Below, piece after piece: positions 19,928-29,055 of a DNA stretch of 64,000 nucleotides. This DNA comes from Heliopora coerulea (Eukaryota > Cnidaria > Anthozoa > Scleralcyonacea > Helioporidae). The DNA is taken from contig JASJOG010000153.1 of assembly GCA_030142905.1 (NCBI GenBank), positions 190,001 through 254,000 on the forward strand, written 5' to 3'. The notes under the pieces were generated by a model. The model ran no database searches, was not told the origin of the DNA, and worked only from the letters and a program-made list of their open reading frames with translations. Numbering within the stretch: the first letter of the stretch is position 1; each line of letters begins with the position of its first letter. A program made the translations under genes and the position numbers.

Positions 19928-21412
19928 TTAGAATTGTATTGAAGATAAATCTTTATTCACAATATTCAGTAATCCATCAGATAACACAAATATATGACAT
20001 TTTACATTTGCAGTAATTACAGTTTTCTTAATTTCTAATAATATTCCAGATTGTGTGTTTACTAATTTTTTACCATCTCCATAGACAAAATCGTCATTTA
20101 TGGTTCTCAAATCAATACATAATGCGAAAGCATTTTTGTAAAACTTTTCTAAACTCATAACAGATTCACAACTTTCATATCCACAGTGAAATATTCTAAA
20201 TGCTTCTTCGAAAAATCTACTTTTTGGAATACCTTGTGAATAGATAGAATTTGGAACCCCTTTGACACTAATTTTAATTTCTGTAATATTTGGATACACA
20301 AACTCCTCAGAATCTGTTAAAGTTTTATTTTTAAACAACAACACAATTAATAACAAAACATGTTAGTTTAGACAAGCTTTACTGACGTTTCGTTGCTAAT
20401 GCACAACATTTTCAAAGTAACATAGATGATGGATAAGGTAAGGTTATAATCATCTATGTTACTTTGAAAATGTTGCACGTTAGCAACGAAACGTCAGTAA
20501 AGCTTGTCTAAACTAACATGTTTTGTTATTTATCGTGTTTTATCCTGTTATGGCTATTCACATTCGAATTTTGAGCTGGGCATTAATATTCATCCTACGA
20601 CTACGATTCCTGCCTGGTAAATCCTTGGTCAATATTTTAATAACACAATTGCTTTCATACTTTTTCTTGGGATGTTAATCGTTTCATTATGCAATGTATG
20701 ATCTTTATTCCATTCCACAGTTTTCATTAAAGTGACATGATTAAATGACAACGATCTTCCTTGTGAATAATGTGACAAGACTTCCTCTGCCAAATCCAGG
20801 TTTTCAATAGTTTCATATTCCAATTCCAGATTTTCTAGAGAATATCCACCAACACTTTCTCCACTTTGGGCGACCATAATTTCACTTGCTTTTGGTAAAG
20901 TGATGATATATTGGAAATTGTTAATCATTCCATAAGGAGAATACAATCCATGAGTAGAAAGAATTTTTTCCAATTTCAAACACTGTTTTGTTCCAAAAAT
21001 ATCAAACATGCGTTCATCAGATTCTTTTTGTGTATTTCCACTTGTTGCTCCAGAGTCATCTTTTGAGATGAATTTTCTAACATTTTCATTTCCAATACCA
21101 TATTTAATCATATCAGATCTTTCATGTGGTGGTTTCCAAAGATCATTGTAAACTTCCAAAATAGATTCTCCTGTATTTTCATAAACAATTTCACCGGAAA
21201 ATTTAACAACTAATCTTTCTTTCAAAAGTTTTGACAAATTGTTTAAAAACCAAGATTTTGCATTTTTGTTTTTGAAATTAAATAACAATCTAAGAGAGTC
21301 TGGAACAAGACACAAATTTGGATTCAATTTTGGAGTATCAATGTAACAACATGTCTCACCCTGTTTCCTTTGATCTTTTATATCCAGGATACAATACAGT
21401 CACTCTACTCAT
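19928..21412 (-). pseudogene. Major capsid protein (double jelly roll), broken by frameshift and insertion
   Basis: Two coding blocks: 21412-20642 (N-terminal) and 20348-19928 (C-terminal), separated by a 293-bp palindromic insertion. The N-terminal block has NPNLCLVPDSLRLLFNF, ERLVVKFSGE, VYENTGESILEVY, KFISKDDS and HGLYSPYGM. The C-terminal block has FVYPNITEIKISVKG, NAFALCIDLR and a final KCHIFVLSDGLL strand. These match the cnidarian/nematode proteins annotated as F54H12.2-like, known as Polinton major capsid proteins. The ATG at 21412 (TATATAAATAAATG) is followed after about 18 codons by a frameshift near 21370. The insertion duplicates AACACAATT and truncates the frame, so no full capsid protein can be made from this copy. 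Confidence 0.9.
20349..20641. mobile_element. Palindromic (foldback) insertion inside the capsid gene
   Basis: 293 bp flanked by the 9-bp duplication AACACAATT (20340-20348 and 20642-20650). The arms 20351-20430 and 20449-20528 are near-perfect inverted repeats of about 80 bp with an 18-bp loop. Each arm contains TTGAAAATGTTGC, GCAACGAAACGTCAG text, a degenerate version of the hammerhead-type CUGAAGA...CGAAAC layout of PLE ends. A 110-bp unique tail lies on the side of 20530-20641. It looks like a PLE-derived foldback rather than a classical MITE. Confidence 0.75.
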
Positions 21413-21441
21413 TTATTTATATATAAAAAAAAAAAAAAAAT

Positions 21442-22773
21442 TTATTTCTTTCTTCTTTCTTTGTATTCATTGCATAAAAAGTAAGTAATTGCAAGTGTTA
21501 GAATCCACAAGTTTTTTGCAAGAAAAGTTATTCCTTTTGCACCCCATGCTAATATAGATCCAATTAAATTCAACAGAGAAGAAATGACAACACCAAAATT
21601 TTTACCAATATTTGCAAATGATTTTCCTAAATTTCCAACTGCTTTTGCACCTGATTTCAAAGCTTTTCTTGCTCCTATTATAATTGTTGTTAATATTCCT
21701 GCAACCGAAATTGCAACTGCTGATAGACCTAAAAGATTCTCTTTTGCCCGTCTCTTAAATCTTTCTAATCTTCCCAAATCACTATTGTCTACTTCTTCAT
21801 TTAAAATTTGTATTCCCTCTCTACTCTCTGGTCTCATATTATTTTCTAATCGCATTTTATCAGCTTGAAGTTTTGCAATATCTGCAAAAGATTTATAAAT
21901 TTCTTTTTGTGGTTCAAATGTTTCATCCATATATTTTTCCATCCAGTGCTGATATTCTTTTTCAAAACCATCTATTTTTCCTTGAATAATTTTTCTTTTT
22001 TCTTCTTCATCCACATCACCATCCACAATATAAATCAAACCACTAAATTCTCTCAACTCTTCTCTATTAAATAAGGATCTTCTAGGATCTTGTTTGTCAT
22101 CTATAAACTTTTTCAAATTATTTTACTTTGAATATTTACAAGAGAATCGTCAATAATGGTTGTATAAAATGAGTCATCTGTTTCTATTTCTTCTCTTATA
22201 ATTCTTGTTATACCCGGATCTCCTTTTTCTCCTTGAAATCGTCGTAATCCTCTTTCACCTTTTTCACCTTGTAAACCTTGTAAACCTCTTTCTCCTTTTT
22301 CACCTCTATCTCCTTTATCTCCTAGTATAATTCTTTCTTGAATTGCTGCTTTTGGAGTATTGTCAAATTCTTTTACATTTCTTCTTCTTTTATCCATCTG
22401 TAAAAGTTCCAACTTCTTCTCCTCTATATCTAATAATAGTGGTTTTTCCTTCTCCAGAAAATGTAGTGTTTTCAATCAAGTATTTTGATGAGAATCCATT
22501 TTTCTTTGCAATATCAATCTTAAATATTTCTTTAAAATCTCTTTTTGTATCTACTGTTATTTGTCTTTTCATATTTCCAGCAGTTTTTTTCATATTTTTT
22601 AACGTATCAACTCTTTCAACACTTTTCATTGGTTTAGGAGACAAAGGATCTTCTCTTGCATCTACAAAACTAGTTTCATCTTCCCCTTCTTCTTCTTCTT
22701 CTTCTTCATAATCCTCATCTCTATATCTATCTTTATCTCTCATTTCAAAGTCATCAAATCCTCCTTCTGCCAT
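21442..22773 (-). pseudogene. Structural-type protein with acidic N-terminus, collagen-like tract and hydrophobic C-terminus
   Basis: Three overlapping open segments that look like one gene with two compensating frameshifts. Segment 1 (22773-22390) starts at an ATG in TATATAAATAAATG, is acidic (a run of Glu) and contains SGEGKTTIIRY. Segment 2 (22475-22113), in another frame and without its own upstream ATG, holds about 14 Gly-X-Y triplets (GDKGDRGEKGERG and similar). Segment 3 (22116-21442) returns to the frame of segment 1, again with no near ATG; it is charged and helical, then rich in Gly/Ala/Leu/Ile with two or three membrane-like helices (SAVAISVAGILTTIIIGA, LLNLIGSILAWG, NLWILTLAITYFLC). 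Collagen-like tracts occur in viral fibres, and a surface or membrane role is inference. It lies between integrase and capsid genes. Confidence 0.65.
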
Positions 22774-23745
22774 TTATTTATATATTTTTTTTTTCCAACA
22801 AAAGATAATTCATTCTCATAAAATTTCCCAAGAATTTCTTCTCCTTCTAAATCTTCTATTTTATACACAGTGGGATCACCAAAAAACACTTGTATGATTT
22901 TAAAAATTTCTTTTGTAAAATTTGCTTCATATCCTTTTGCAAAAATGTTTTTATATCTAGAAATCCTAACAAGATCTCCAATTTTGTAGTTTGGAGAAGG
23001 AATGTCACCAACGGGTGCTCCAAAAAGTCTCATCCAAACTTGATCCTTATTTGTCTCATTTACATCTGAAGGTTTCAATCCAATTGTTCTATGCGTAGTG
23101 TGATTATAATTATAAACAAGGTCATCTAAGATATCCAGCCATTTGTTAGTATCTTTTGCATTAAAATATTTCCACATGCTTGTTTTCAGCGTCTTATTAA
23201 ATCTTTCTACAATTGCTGCTTTCCTCTCAGAATAAGTTGTAAAATATTCTACACCATTGTTTTTCAAGATTGTTTTAACACCAACATTGTGAAATTCTTT
23301 TCCGTCATCAAATTGAGTAAATTTTGGATATTTTCCAAATCTTGTTTTAAATTCTTCCATCAATTCCTCTACTGCTTTTGTCATATTTTTTGTATCTTTT
23401 CTGTAAACAGGAATAGCAAACACAAATCTTGATAAAATTTCAACCGCTGTTAGAATCCAATAACCTTTGTTTTTATTTTTATATTTTTTCATATCAACCA
23501 AGTCCATTTGCAATTGATCACCCAAATTTCTGACAAATGTTTTTCTAAATTTGTTTTCTAACAATGGGTTTAAACATGGTAAAAGTATCTTGTGTTGTTA
23601 ACCATTCTCTCACAAATTTTCTACTGACATTTATTCCTTCTTCTCTAGCTTTTTGGTAAAGTTTTTCCGCAGATTGAAAACCTGTTTCTGGATTGTAATA
23701 CAAATCTCTCAACTCTTGTTCAATCACAAATTCTTCATCTTTCAT
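22740..23745 (-). pseudogene. Polinton integrase (retroviral rve type), one frameshift
   Basis: N-terminal segment 23745-23545 has LRDLYYNPETGFQSAEKLY and VSRKFVREWL, the helical DNA-binding start typical of Polinton integrases. After one frameshift near 23550 the frame 23564-22740 has the catalytic core: first Asp in QMDLVDMKKY, second in FTQFDDGKEFHN, and Glu in AAIVERFNKTLK, followed by YNHTTHRTIGLKPSDV and a C-terminal chromodomain-like region (YKIGDLVRISRYK, VYKIEDLEGEEI). This is the enzyme that joins the linear element ends to the target and makes the 6-bp duplication. The 3' end overlaps the next gene's start by about 34 bases. The first segment's ATG is inside the palindrome shared with the divergent gene. 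Confidence 0.92.
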
Positions 23746-23760
23746 TTATTTAAATAAATG
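23743..23760. promoter_or_regulatory. 18-bp palindrome holding both divergent start codons
   Basis: CATTTATTTAAATAAATG is its own reverse complement. Its outer triplets are the start codon of integrase (minus) and of the next protein (plus), so only 12 bp separate the two gene blocks. Each half is the AAATAAATG start signature seen at other genes. A bidirectional promoter here is inference. Confidence 0.7.
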
Positions 23761-24369
23761 ACTACAGAAGAGATGGAAAGAAAATATTATTCTCTTGTAA
23801 AGAAAGAAGAAAAAATTCTAGATAAAAAACTAAGAGAAAATTTTTTGAAAAAATATCCATATGCAGATATGACAAAATTTTCATTTGAATCTGATTTTTT
23901 ATCAGATGGGAGTTGGGATTCTTCACATATATATTTCAAAAACAACAAGTATATTGAAACTGATATTGAATCAGATACATTTAAAAATGATCCAGAAATG
24001 ACAAAATATCTTTACAGTAATAAACCAAAAGAAAACTTTCCAAAAATATGGAAACTACTAGTAGGAGGAGAAATACAAAAATTACCTAGAGGAAAAAGAC
24101 ATGTGAATTACACAGGAAAATCTTATTATTGGGATAACTTTCCCACTGAATACATCCTGGATTATCCCATAAATCAGTTTAGGATTTATGTGAACAATAC
24201 AGATTATTTTCAGAGTAATTTACCAGGATTAAATATAACCACAAATGATAATGCAACATGGAATCTACGGGAGTCTTATTTTCAAAGCATTATAGGAACA
24301 TGGATAGCAACTTATGCTTGTGGAATATCAATACAACATTTGTCATTTTCAGCAGATGTACCAAAATAA
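23758..24369 (+). CDS. Unrecognised Polinton protein, 203 residues
   Basis: First gene of the rightward block, intact. The N-terminus is helical and charged (residues 1-35), and the rest is rich in aromatic and beta-prone text (YFKNNKYIETDIESD, SYYWDNFPTEYILDYP, QFRIYVNNTDYFQ, WIATYACGISIQHLSFSADV). I see no catalytic motif or signal peptide. The dense Trp/Tyr pattern and the final strand-like text would suit a structural beta-fold, which is inference only. The stop TAA lies in AAAATAAATT. The next frame is in the same register 12 bases on, so a single longer protein interrupted by a stop cannot be excluded. Confidence 0.6.
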   Translation: MTTEEMERKYYSLVKKEEKILDKKLRENFLKKYPYADMTKFSFESDFLSDGSWDSSHIYFKNNKYIETDIESDTFKNDPEMTKYLYSNKPKENFPKIWKLLVGGEIQKLPRGKRHVNYTGKSYYWDNFPTEYILDYPINQFRIYVNNTDYFQSNLPGLNITTNDNATWNLRESYFQSIIGTWIATYACGISIQHLSFSADVPK

Positions 24370-24417
24370 ATTACTTCTTTTATGAGATTTCATTTATATT
24401 TTACTGTGAAAAGAATA

Positions 24418-25176
24418 ATGAGACAATGTCAAATGGGTGATTTTTCCACTGTAAATAAATTTGGAGCAAATTTCTTAAAAGATCATATACCAAAATGGAC
24501 CTGGCAAGAAATTATGAAAATTAAAAATGAACACCTTGGTCAAGATGTTATTGCATCAAGATCATGGCCAAGATATAAACATGGTCCTGGTCAACTCAGA
24601 GACACGCAAAATGATTACAGGAAATTTATCCCAAAAATTTCAAATGGATTGATAAAAAAGGGAACAGAATTATTAAATCAAAGTATTGAAGCATATCTTT
24701 ACGCAATCCTTGGAGCACAAGCTAGAAGTAGACAAAGTATTGTGAGTAATAGAGCTTCAGCTTTGGAAACACAAAAAGTTTTTAGAGAAATTGTAAAAGA
24801 TTCTATTATAAATTATGACACAACTACTTGGATTAATAATATGAATGAAGCTGTTTCAGACACAAATGTGATCCTAAATACAGCAATTTCTCCAACACTA
24901 TGGTTGATTCCTTCTTCTATGATTATTCTGAAAAATCCAATAGAAGGATATAATAACAAATTGAGAGTTTCAACACAAGATATGGTTTTTGGGATTAATA
25001 AAGATTTAAATTATTATAAAGAAGAAGAAGAATCTATAAAGAAACAACATCAATTTGGATTAAAAAAATTAGAAGAAGAAAAGAAGAAGAAATCTCCTAT
25101 AAAAACATCAGAAAATCTCATTATTTTTTCTCTTGCAATGGTTGGTGGAGTTTTAATTTCAAAATATATACTCTGA
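24418..25176 (+). CDS. Polinton protein with C-terminal membrane helix, about 250 residues
   Basis: The frame is open from 24382; candidate ATGs are at 24382, 24418 and 24436, none with the AATAAATG signature, and I take 24418 as a compromise. The protein has a helical middle (KISNGLIKKGTELLNQSIEAYLYAI, QARSRQSIVSNRASALETQKV), a Trp/Ile/Pro-rich part (SPTLWLIPSSMIILKNP), a highly charged Glu/Lys coiled-coil-like stretch (about residues 190-235) and a final hydrophobic segment LIIFSLAMVGGVLISKYIL. That layout fits a tail-anchored or virion-associated protein, which is inference. I do not recognise the family. The stop TGA is 5 bases before the next start. Confidence 0.6.
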   Translation: MRQCQMGDFSTVNKFGANFLKDHIPKWTWQEIMKIKNEHLGQDVIASRSWPRYKHGPGQLRDTQNDYRKFIPKISNGLIKKGTELLNQSIEAYLYAILGAQARSRQSIVSNRASALETQKVFREIVKDSIINYDTTTWINNMNEAVSDTNVILNTAISPTLWLIPSSMIILKNPIEGYNNKLRVSTQDMVFGINKDLNYYKEEEESIKKQHQFGLKKLEEEKKKKSPIKTSENLIIFSLAMVGGVLISKYIL

Positions 25177-25181
25177 AATAA

Positions 25182-25847
25182 ATGGTAAAGACTTTTAAAG
25201 TATTCATAACAAAAAGAAAAACAATTTCATTAGATGAATCACTTGTGTTGAATCACCACTGTCATAAAATGTTTGTAAAATCAGCAAGTATTTTTTGGGA
25301 TTATAACAATCTAAATGAAACTTATTTTTACAATTATGATGTTGATGGAAACAACACAAAAGTCACTTTCAAAAAAGGATATTATACTTTTTCCTCTTTG
25401 AAAAAGGAATTTGAAAATACAGGAAAAATAGAATTGGAAGAAATTCCTTTCACAGGGAAATGCAAAATAAAATCAGACAAGAAAATGAATTTGAAAACTC
25501 TGTCTCCTATTCTTGGTTTTTCTTCTAATAAAGAAATTGCTGCAAATACTTTAACAGAAAGTGAAAATGTAGTAAATGTTAATAATAATTTAGAATATGT
25601 AAATATTCATTGTAATATAATAAACAAGTCAAGGAATTTTGTAAATGGAAAAAGAAGTGATATATTTTTACAAATTCCTATTCCTTCTAATCAAACTCTA
25701 AAAGGATCTGTCACAAATTTCTTTTCTTCTGAAGAAACAGAAGGAATAATGTTATCCAATGGAATCTATAATGAATTAGAATTTAAAGTAGAAGGAAACA
25801 ATTTTTCTTCTATAGGAAATGTTTTGTTAGAATTTTCTATTAAATAA
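25182..25847 (+). CDS. Minor capsid (penton-like, single jelly roll) protein
   Basis: 221 residues, intact. The start is in AAATAAATG, 5 bases after the previous stop. The N-terminal two-thirds alternates strands and turns; the core has LSPILGFSS (compare the LLGF segment of Polinton penton proteins), then VNVNNNLEYVNIHCNIINKS with the conserved HC pair, GKRSDIFLQIPIP, and a last IYNELEFKVEGN...IGNVLLEFSIK strand pair. The order and length match Polinton penton/minor capsid proteins from memory of the family, which sit at capsid vertices. It is placed directly upstream of the fibre gene, a sensible order for a vertex complex. Confidence 0.75.
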   Translation: MVKTFKVFITKRKTISLDESLVLNHHCHKMFVKSASIFWDYNNLNETYFYNYDVDGNNTKVTFKKGYYTFSSLKKEFENTGKIELEEIPFTGKCKIKSDKKMNLKTLSPILGFSSNKEIAANTLTESENVVNVNNNLEYVNIHCNIINKSRNFVNGKRSDIFLQIPIPSNQTLKGSVTNFFSSEETEGIMLSNGIYNELEFKVEGNNFSSIGNVLLEFSIK

Positions 25848-25853
25848 AGAAAG

Positions 25854-27932
25854 ATGAGTCTCTTCTACGGATATAAAAAAGACACAGTTGAAACAATAGG
25901 TGGTCTTCCCACCACAGGAGGAGAAATGACAGGAAACATTAACATGAATGATAATCATATTTTGACATCTGCTGATCCAACACAAAATTCACATCTTACA
26001 AGGAAAAAAGATGTAGATGATTTGGTGTCGGGTCATACAAGTTTGAATTATCTACCAAAAACTGGTGGAGTTATGACTGGAAATATTGACATGGGAAATA
26101 ACAAAATTTCAACAAATGTGAATCCTACAAGTGATAAAGATTTAGCTAGAAAAAAATACGTAGACGATCAAGACTCTAAAAAATTATCAGTAACTGGTGG
26201 TGTTATGTCTGGAAATATTGACATTGGAAATCATAAAATTCTGACAACTTCAGATCCTACGGGAGAAAAACATTTAGCAAGGAAAAAATATGTAGACACA
26301 CAAGATGCTAAAAAATTATCTTTATCAGGAGGAAGTATGACAGGAAATATTGATATGGGAAATAATAAAATTTTATCCTCTACAGATCCCACAGATGAAA
26401 AACATTTAACAAGAAAAAAATATGTGGATAATAACTTTTTAATTGTCGATAAAACCAAGCTACATTAGGGGAATGAAATGGATGAATTAAAAGGAAATAT
26501 TATGACAAAAAATTTTCAAATTTTTACTATAAAGACTCCAAACAATGGTTATTCTCTAACAAATAAACTTTATGTGGATTATAAAGTTAATAAAAAGTTG
26601 TCAAAATCAGGCGGATCAATGACAGGAAGTATAACACTTGGAAATAATAGAATTTTAACAACTGCAGATCCAACAGCTGATACAGATTTAGCAAGAAAAA
26701 AATATGTGGATGACGAAGACAATAAAAAAGTTACAAAAAGTGGTGATAGTATGACAAGAGATTTGAATATGGGAAATAACAAAATCAACACCACTTCAGA
26801 TCCAACAAATGATACACACCTAGCAAGGAAAAAGTACGTGGATTACCGAGATAGTCTCAAATTATCTTTATCTGGTGGAACAATGACTGGTGATATCGTA
26901 ATTGGAAATCATAAAATCCTATCCTCCACAGATCCCACAGGTGCTAAAGATTTAGCAAGAAAAAAATATGTAGATACTCAAGACAATAAAAAAGTTTCAA
27001 AAAGTGGAGATAGTATGACAGGAGATTTGAATATGGGAAATTTTCATATTATTCATGCAGCAAATTATTCTCCTTCTTCTGATCAACATGTGAATAGAAA
27101 ATGTGTGACAAATTTAACGTTCCCAAATACTCTTTCAAATTTATACCTTTTACAAATGAATGACAAAGGAATTTTTGATGTGAAAGATGATGTTAATTAT
27201 ATAGAATATACTGGAAGCAATAAAAAGGTTGAAAAACTTTTGAATTTGTCAAGAAAAGAAGATTGGAATTTCAAACAAGATGATACAAACAAACAACCAT
27301 TTTTCAAAAAATCCACAATTAATAATAATTTTTATTGTCTCCAATATCTTGGATCAAATAGTAACAATTTACATTTAGTTAATGCAGTAGATATTTTAAG
27401 CAATGAATACTTGAATTTTTATTTTGTATATGGTTTAAAGTCATTAAATTCAACAAACAATGAGGTATCGCTATTTAAAATTACAGATAATGCAACAACA
27501 AGTCAACCAACTCCTTTTGATTTTGGTATTTCTTATCATAATTCATTATTATATATAACAAACTCATCTCAAAATGCAGTTCCAAATTCCAATTGGGAAT
27601 TGAAAGCAAATGCAACAGAAATCAACAAGTTGATACGTCTTTCTTCACACTGGGATCAAAATAACACCAGTGGAGTTAAGAAGGGAAAATTATATGCCAA
27701 TGGAAAAGAAATTGTTTCTTTCACAACAACTCAAAAATTATCTCACAATGTGAATATGAAACTATATCTTGGATCAAAAAATAAAGACCATGGAAAATTT
27801 GATGGAGAAATATTATATGTATATGTTTCAACAAGAAAAATTAAAGAAAAAGAAATTGTGTTAAACCATTATCTTCTTTGTAAAAAATATAATGTTGATT
27901 TTGATGAAGAGGAAGTTATAAAATATATTTGA
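25854..27932 (+). pseudogene. Fibre protein: phage-tail-fibre-like repeats plus lectin-like C-terminus (one in-frame stop)
   Basis: One continuous reading frame of 692 codons with a single TAG at 26466-26468. From about residue 20 to 415 there are nine repeats of about 44 residues with the pattern GGxMTGNIDMGNNKI...DPT...LARKKYVD...KKLSxS; repeat 5 is degenerate and follows the stop. The pattern is the one known from tailed-phage tail fibres. The C-terminal 260 residues have beta-rich text (LNFYFVYGLKSLN, KGKLYANGKEIVSF, NMKLYLGSKNKDHGKFDGEILYVYVSTR) like the concanavalin A/LamG fold used in glycan binding. Receptor binding is inference. The gene follows the penton gene by 6 bases with a weak start (AATAAAGAAAGATG). 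Confidence 0.8.
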
Positions 27933-28052
27933 ATAGATTTTGAATAGATTTGATTTCTATTCAAATCTTATTTGATTTTACTTGTGAATAGATTTTGAAT
28001 AGAATTTGAATAGATTTGATTTCTATTCAAATTCTATTTGATTTTACTTGTG
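27931..28052. terminator. Duplicated hairpin unit after the fibre gene
   Basis: A unit of about 60 bp is repeated twice in tandem (27931-27985 and 27986-28050). Each can fold as ATTTGAATAGA, a TTTGATT loop, TCTATTCAAAT. It fills the largest gap in the rightward block and is followed by T-rich DNA and TATATAAATAAATG of the next gene. A transcript-end or 3'-end-processing role is inference. Confidence 0.45.
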
Positions 28053-28079
28053 AATAGAATTTTTTTTATATATAAATAA

Positions 28080-28400
28080 ATGAATAATGAAGAAAATAAA
28101 ATCACAACAGTTGAAAAAACTGTAAAACCAAAAGATCCAAGAAAAGTGGAATTGGGAAAAAGACTTGCAAAAATTTCCAGAGAAGCAAACGAAAGAAAAG
28201 CAAGACTACGTGAGAGAAAAGAAATTTTGGATTATATAGATTTTAGATATGTTGTTGGAGGTGTAACGCTTTTAGCTGCAATTGGTGGATTATATTTCGC
28301 ATATAAAAAAGACAATAGGGAAATCAAAGAAGAAAAATTTAAAGAAGAAGAAGAAAAAAAATCTCCTGTAAAACAAAGGTGTAATATTGAAAACCTTTAA
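28080..28400 (+). CDS. Small single-span membrane protein, 106 residues
   Basis: Intact. The start is in TATATAAATAAATG after a run of T. A basic N-terminal half (KRLAKISREANERKARLRERKE) precedes a transmembrane segment FRYVVGGVTLLAAIGGLYFAY at about residues 57-77, then a Glu/Lys-rich tail. The charge pattern predicts a single-pass membrane protein. No family is recognised. It opens a cluster of three small hydrophobic proteins between the fibre and polymerase genes. Confidence 0.7.
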   Translation: MNNEENKITTVEKTVKPKDPRKVELGKRLAKISREANERKARLRERKEILDYIDFRYVVGGVTLLAAIGGLYFAYKKDNREIKEEKFKEEEEKKSPVKQRCNIENL

Positions 28401-28426
28401 AAAATTTTTTTTTTATATATAAATAA

Positions 28427-28663
28427 ATGAGTAATACAGACATGAACAGAAAAGAAGCAATGAATGAATTGTTTGATTCTACTCTAATCACTTTGGGTGC
28501 AGTTGGTGTTGGAATGCTAACAAGAAAAGCAATTGGTGATGGTTTGTCTACTCCGGCATCTTTGGTTACTACACTGAAACTTGCAGCAGCTGTTGGATTA
28601 TCTACACTTGGAATAAAATATGCTCAAGATAAAAAATGGATTCCATCAGATCCCTTTAAATAA
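28427..28663 (+). CDS. Small hydrophobic protein, 78 residues
   Basis: Intact. The start is in TATATAAATAAATG after nine T residues, 26 bases past the previous stop. It has two hydrophobic stretches rich in Gly, Ala, Leu and Thr (LITLGAVGVGMLT and SLVTTLKLAAAVGLSTLGI) and a short polar tail ending KKWIPSDPFK. Probably membrane-associated. No family is recognised. The stop TAA is embedded in AAATAAATATGG, which also carries the next start codon. Confidence 0.68.
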   Translation: MSNTDMNRKEAMNELFDSTLITLGAVGVGMLTRKAIGDGLSTPASLVTTLKLAAAVGLSTLGIKYAQDKKWIPSDPFK

Positions 28664-28665
28664 AT

Positions 28666-29049
28666 ATGGAAACAGTTGTTGGCGGACTTTTTAATGCAGT
28701 TGCTTTTGCAGGTGCTGGATTTCTTTTCTCTAAATTAAATCACACTGGATATGAAAAGGAGATGAAGAGGCATAACCTTGCATTAGAAAAATGGTATGAA
28801 AATCAAGTTAGGAGAAAAGAAAAGTTAGAAAGACTAAGACAACAATTATCAGATGCAAATGTAGATATTAACAGAACAAATAAGTCTTTAAAAAATTTAC
28901 AAAATGAATATCAGCAGGAGGAAGAAAATGAGCTGCAACTTAAAAATTATTATACTCCATCAAAAGAAATGCAAGAATATCAAAATGTGGCAGTTCTTCT
29001 GATTGGAATCACGGGAGGTTATTTGGCTGATAAATTTATATTGCATTAA
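28666..29049 (+). CDS. Two-helix membrane/coiled-coil protein, 127 residues
   Basis: Intact, starting 2 bases after the previous stop. A hydrophobic N-terminus (VVGGLFNAVAFAGAGFLFS) is followed by a long charged coiled coil (about residues 30-95, with heptad-like Leu/Asn/Glu spacing) and a C-terminal hydrophobic segment VAVLLIGITGGYLADKFIL. The layout, two membrane-type segments separated by a coiled coil, is unusual. A scaffold or membrane-shaping role would be speculation. Confidence 0.68.
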   Translation: METVVGGLFNAVAFAGAGFLFSKLNHTGYEKEMKRHNLALEKWYENQVRRKEKLERLRQQLSDANVDINRTNKSLKNLQNEYQQEEENELQLKNYYTPSKEMQEYQNVAVLLIGITGGYLADKFILH

Positions 29050-29055
29050 TAAAGT

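Noticed and set aside
21442..22116. A separate gene starting at 22116
   Set aside because: The codon there is TTG and the first ATG is about 58 codons in; frame relations fit a continuation of the 22773 gene better.
27931..28052. CRISPR-like array from repeated units
   Set aside because: Only two adjacent units, no spacers, and the context is a eukaryotic transposon.
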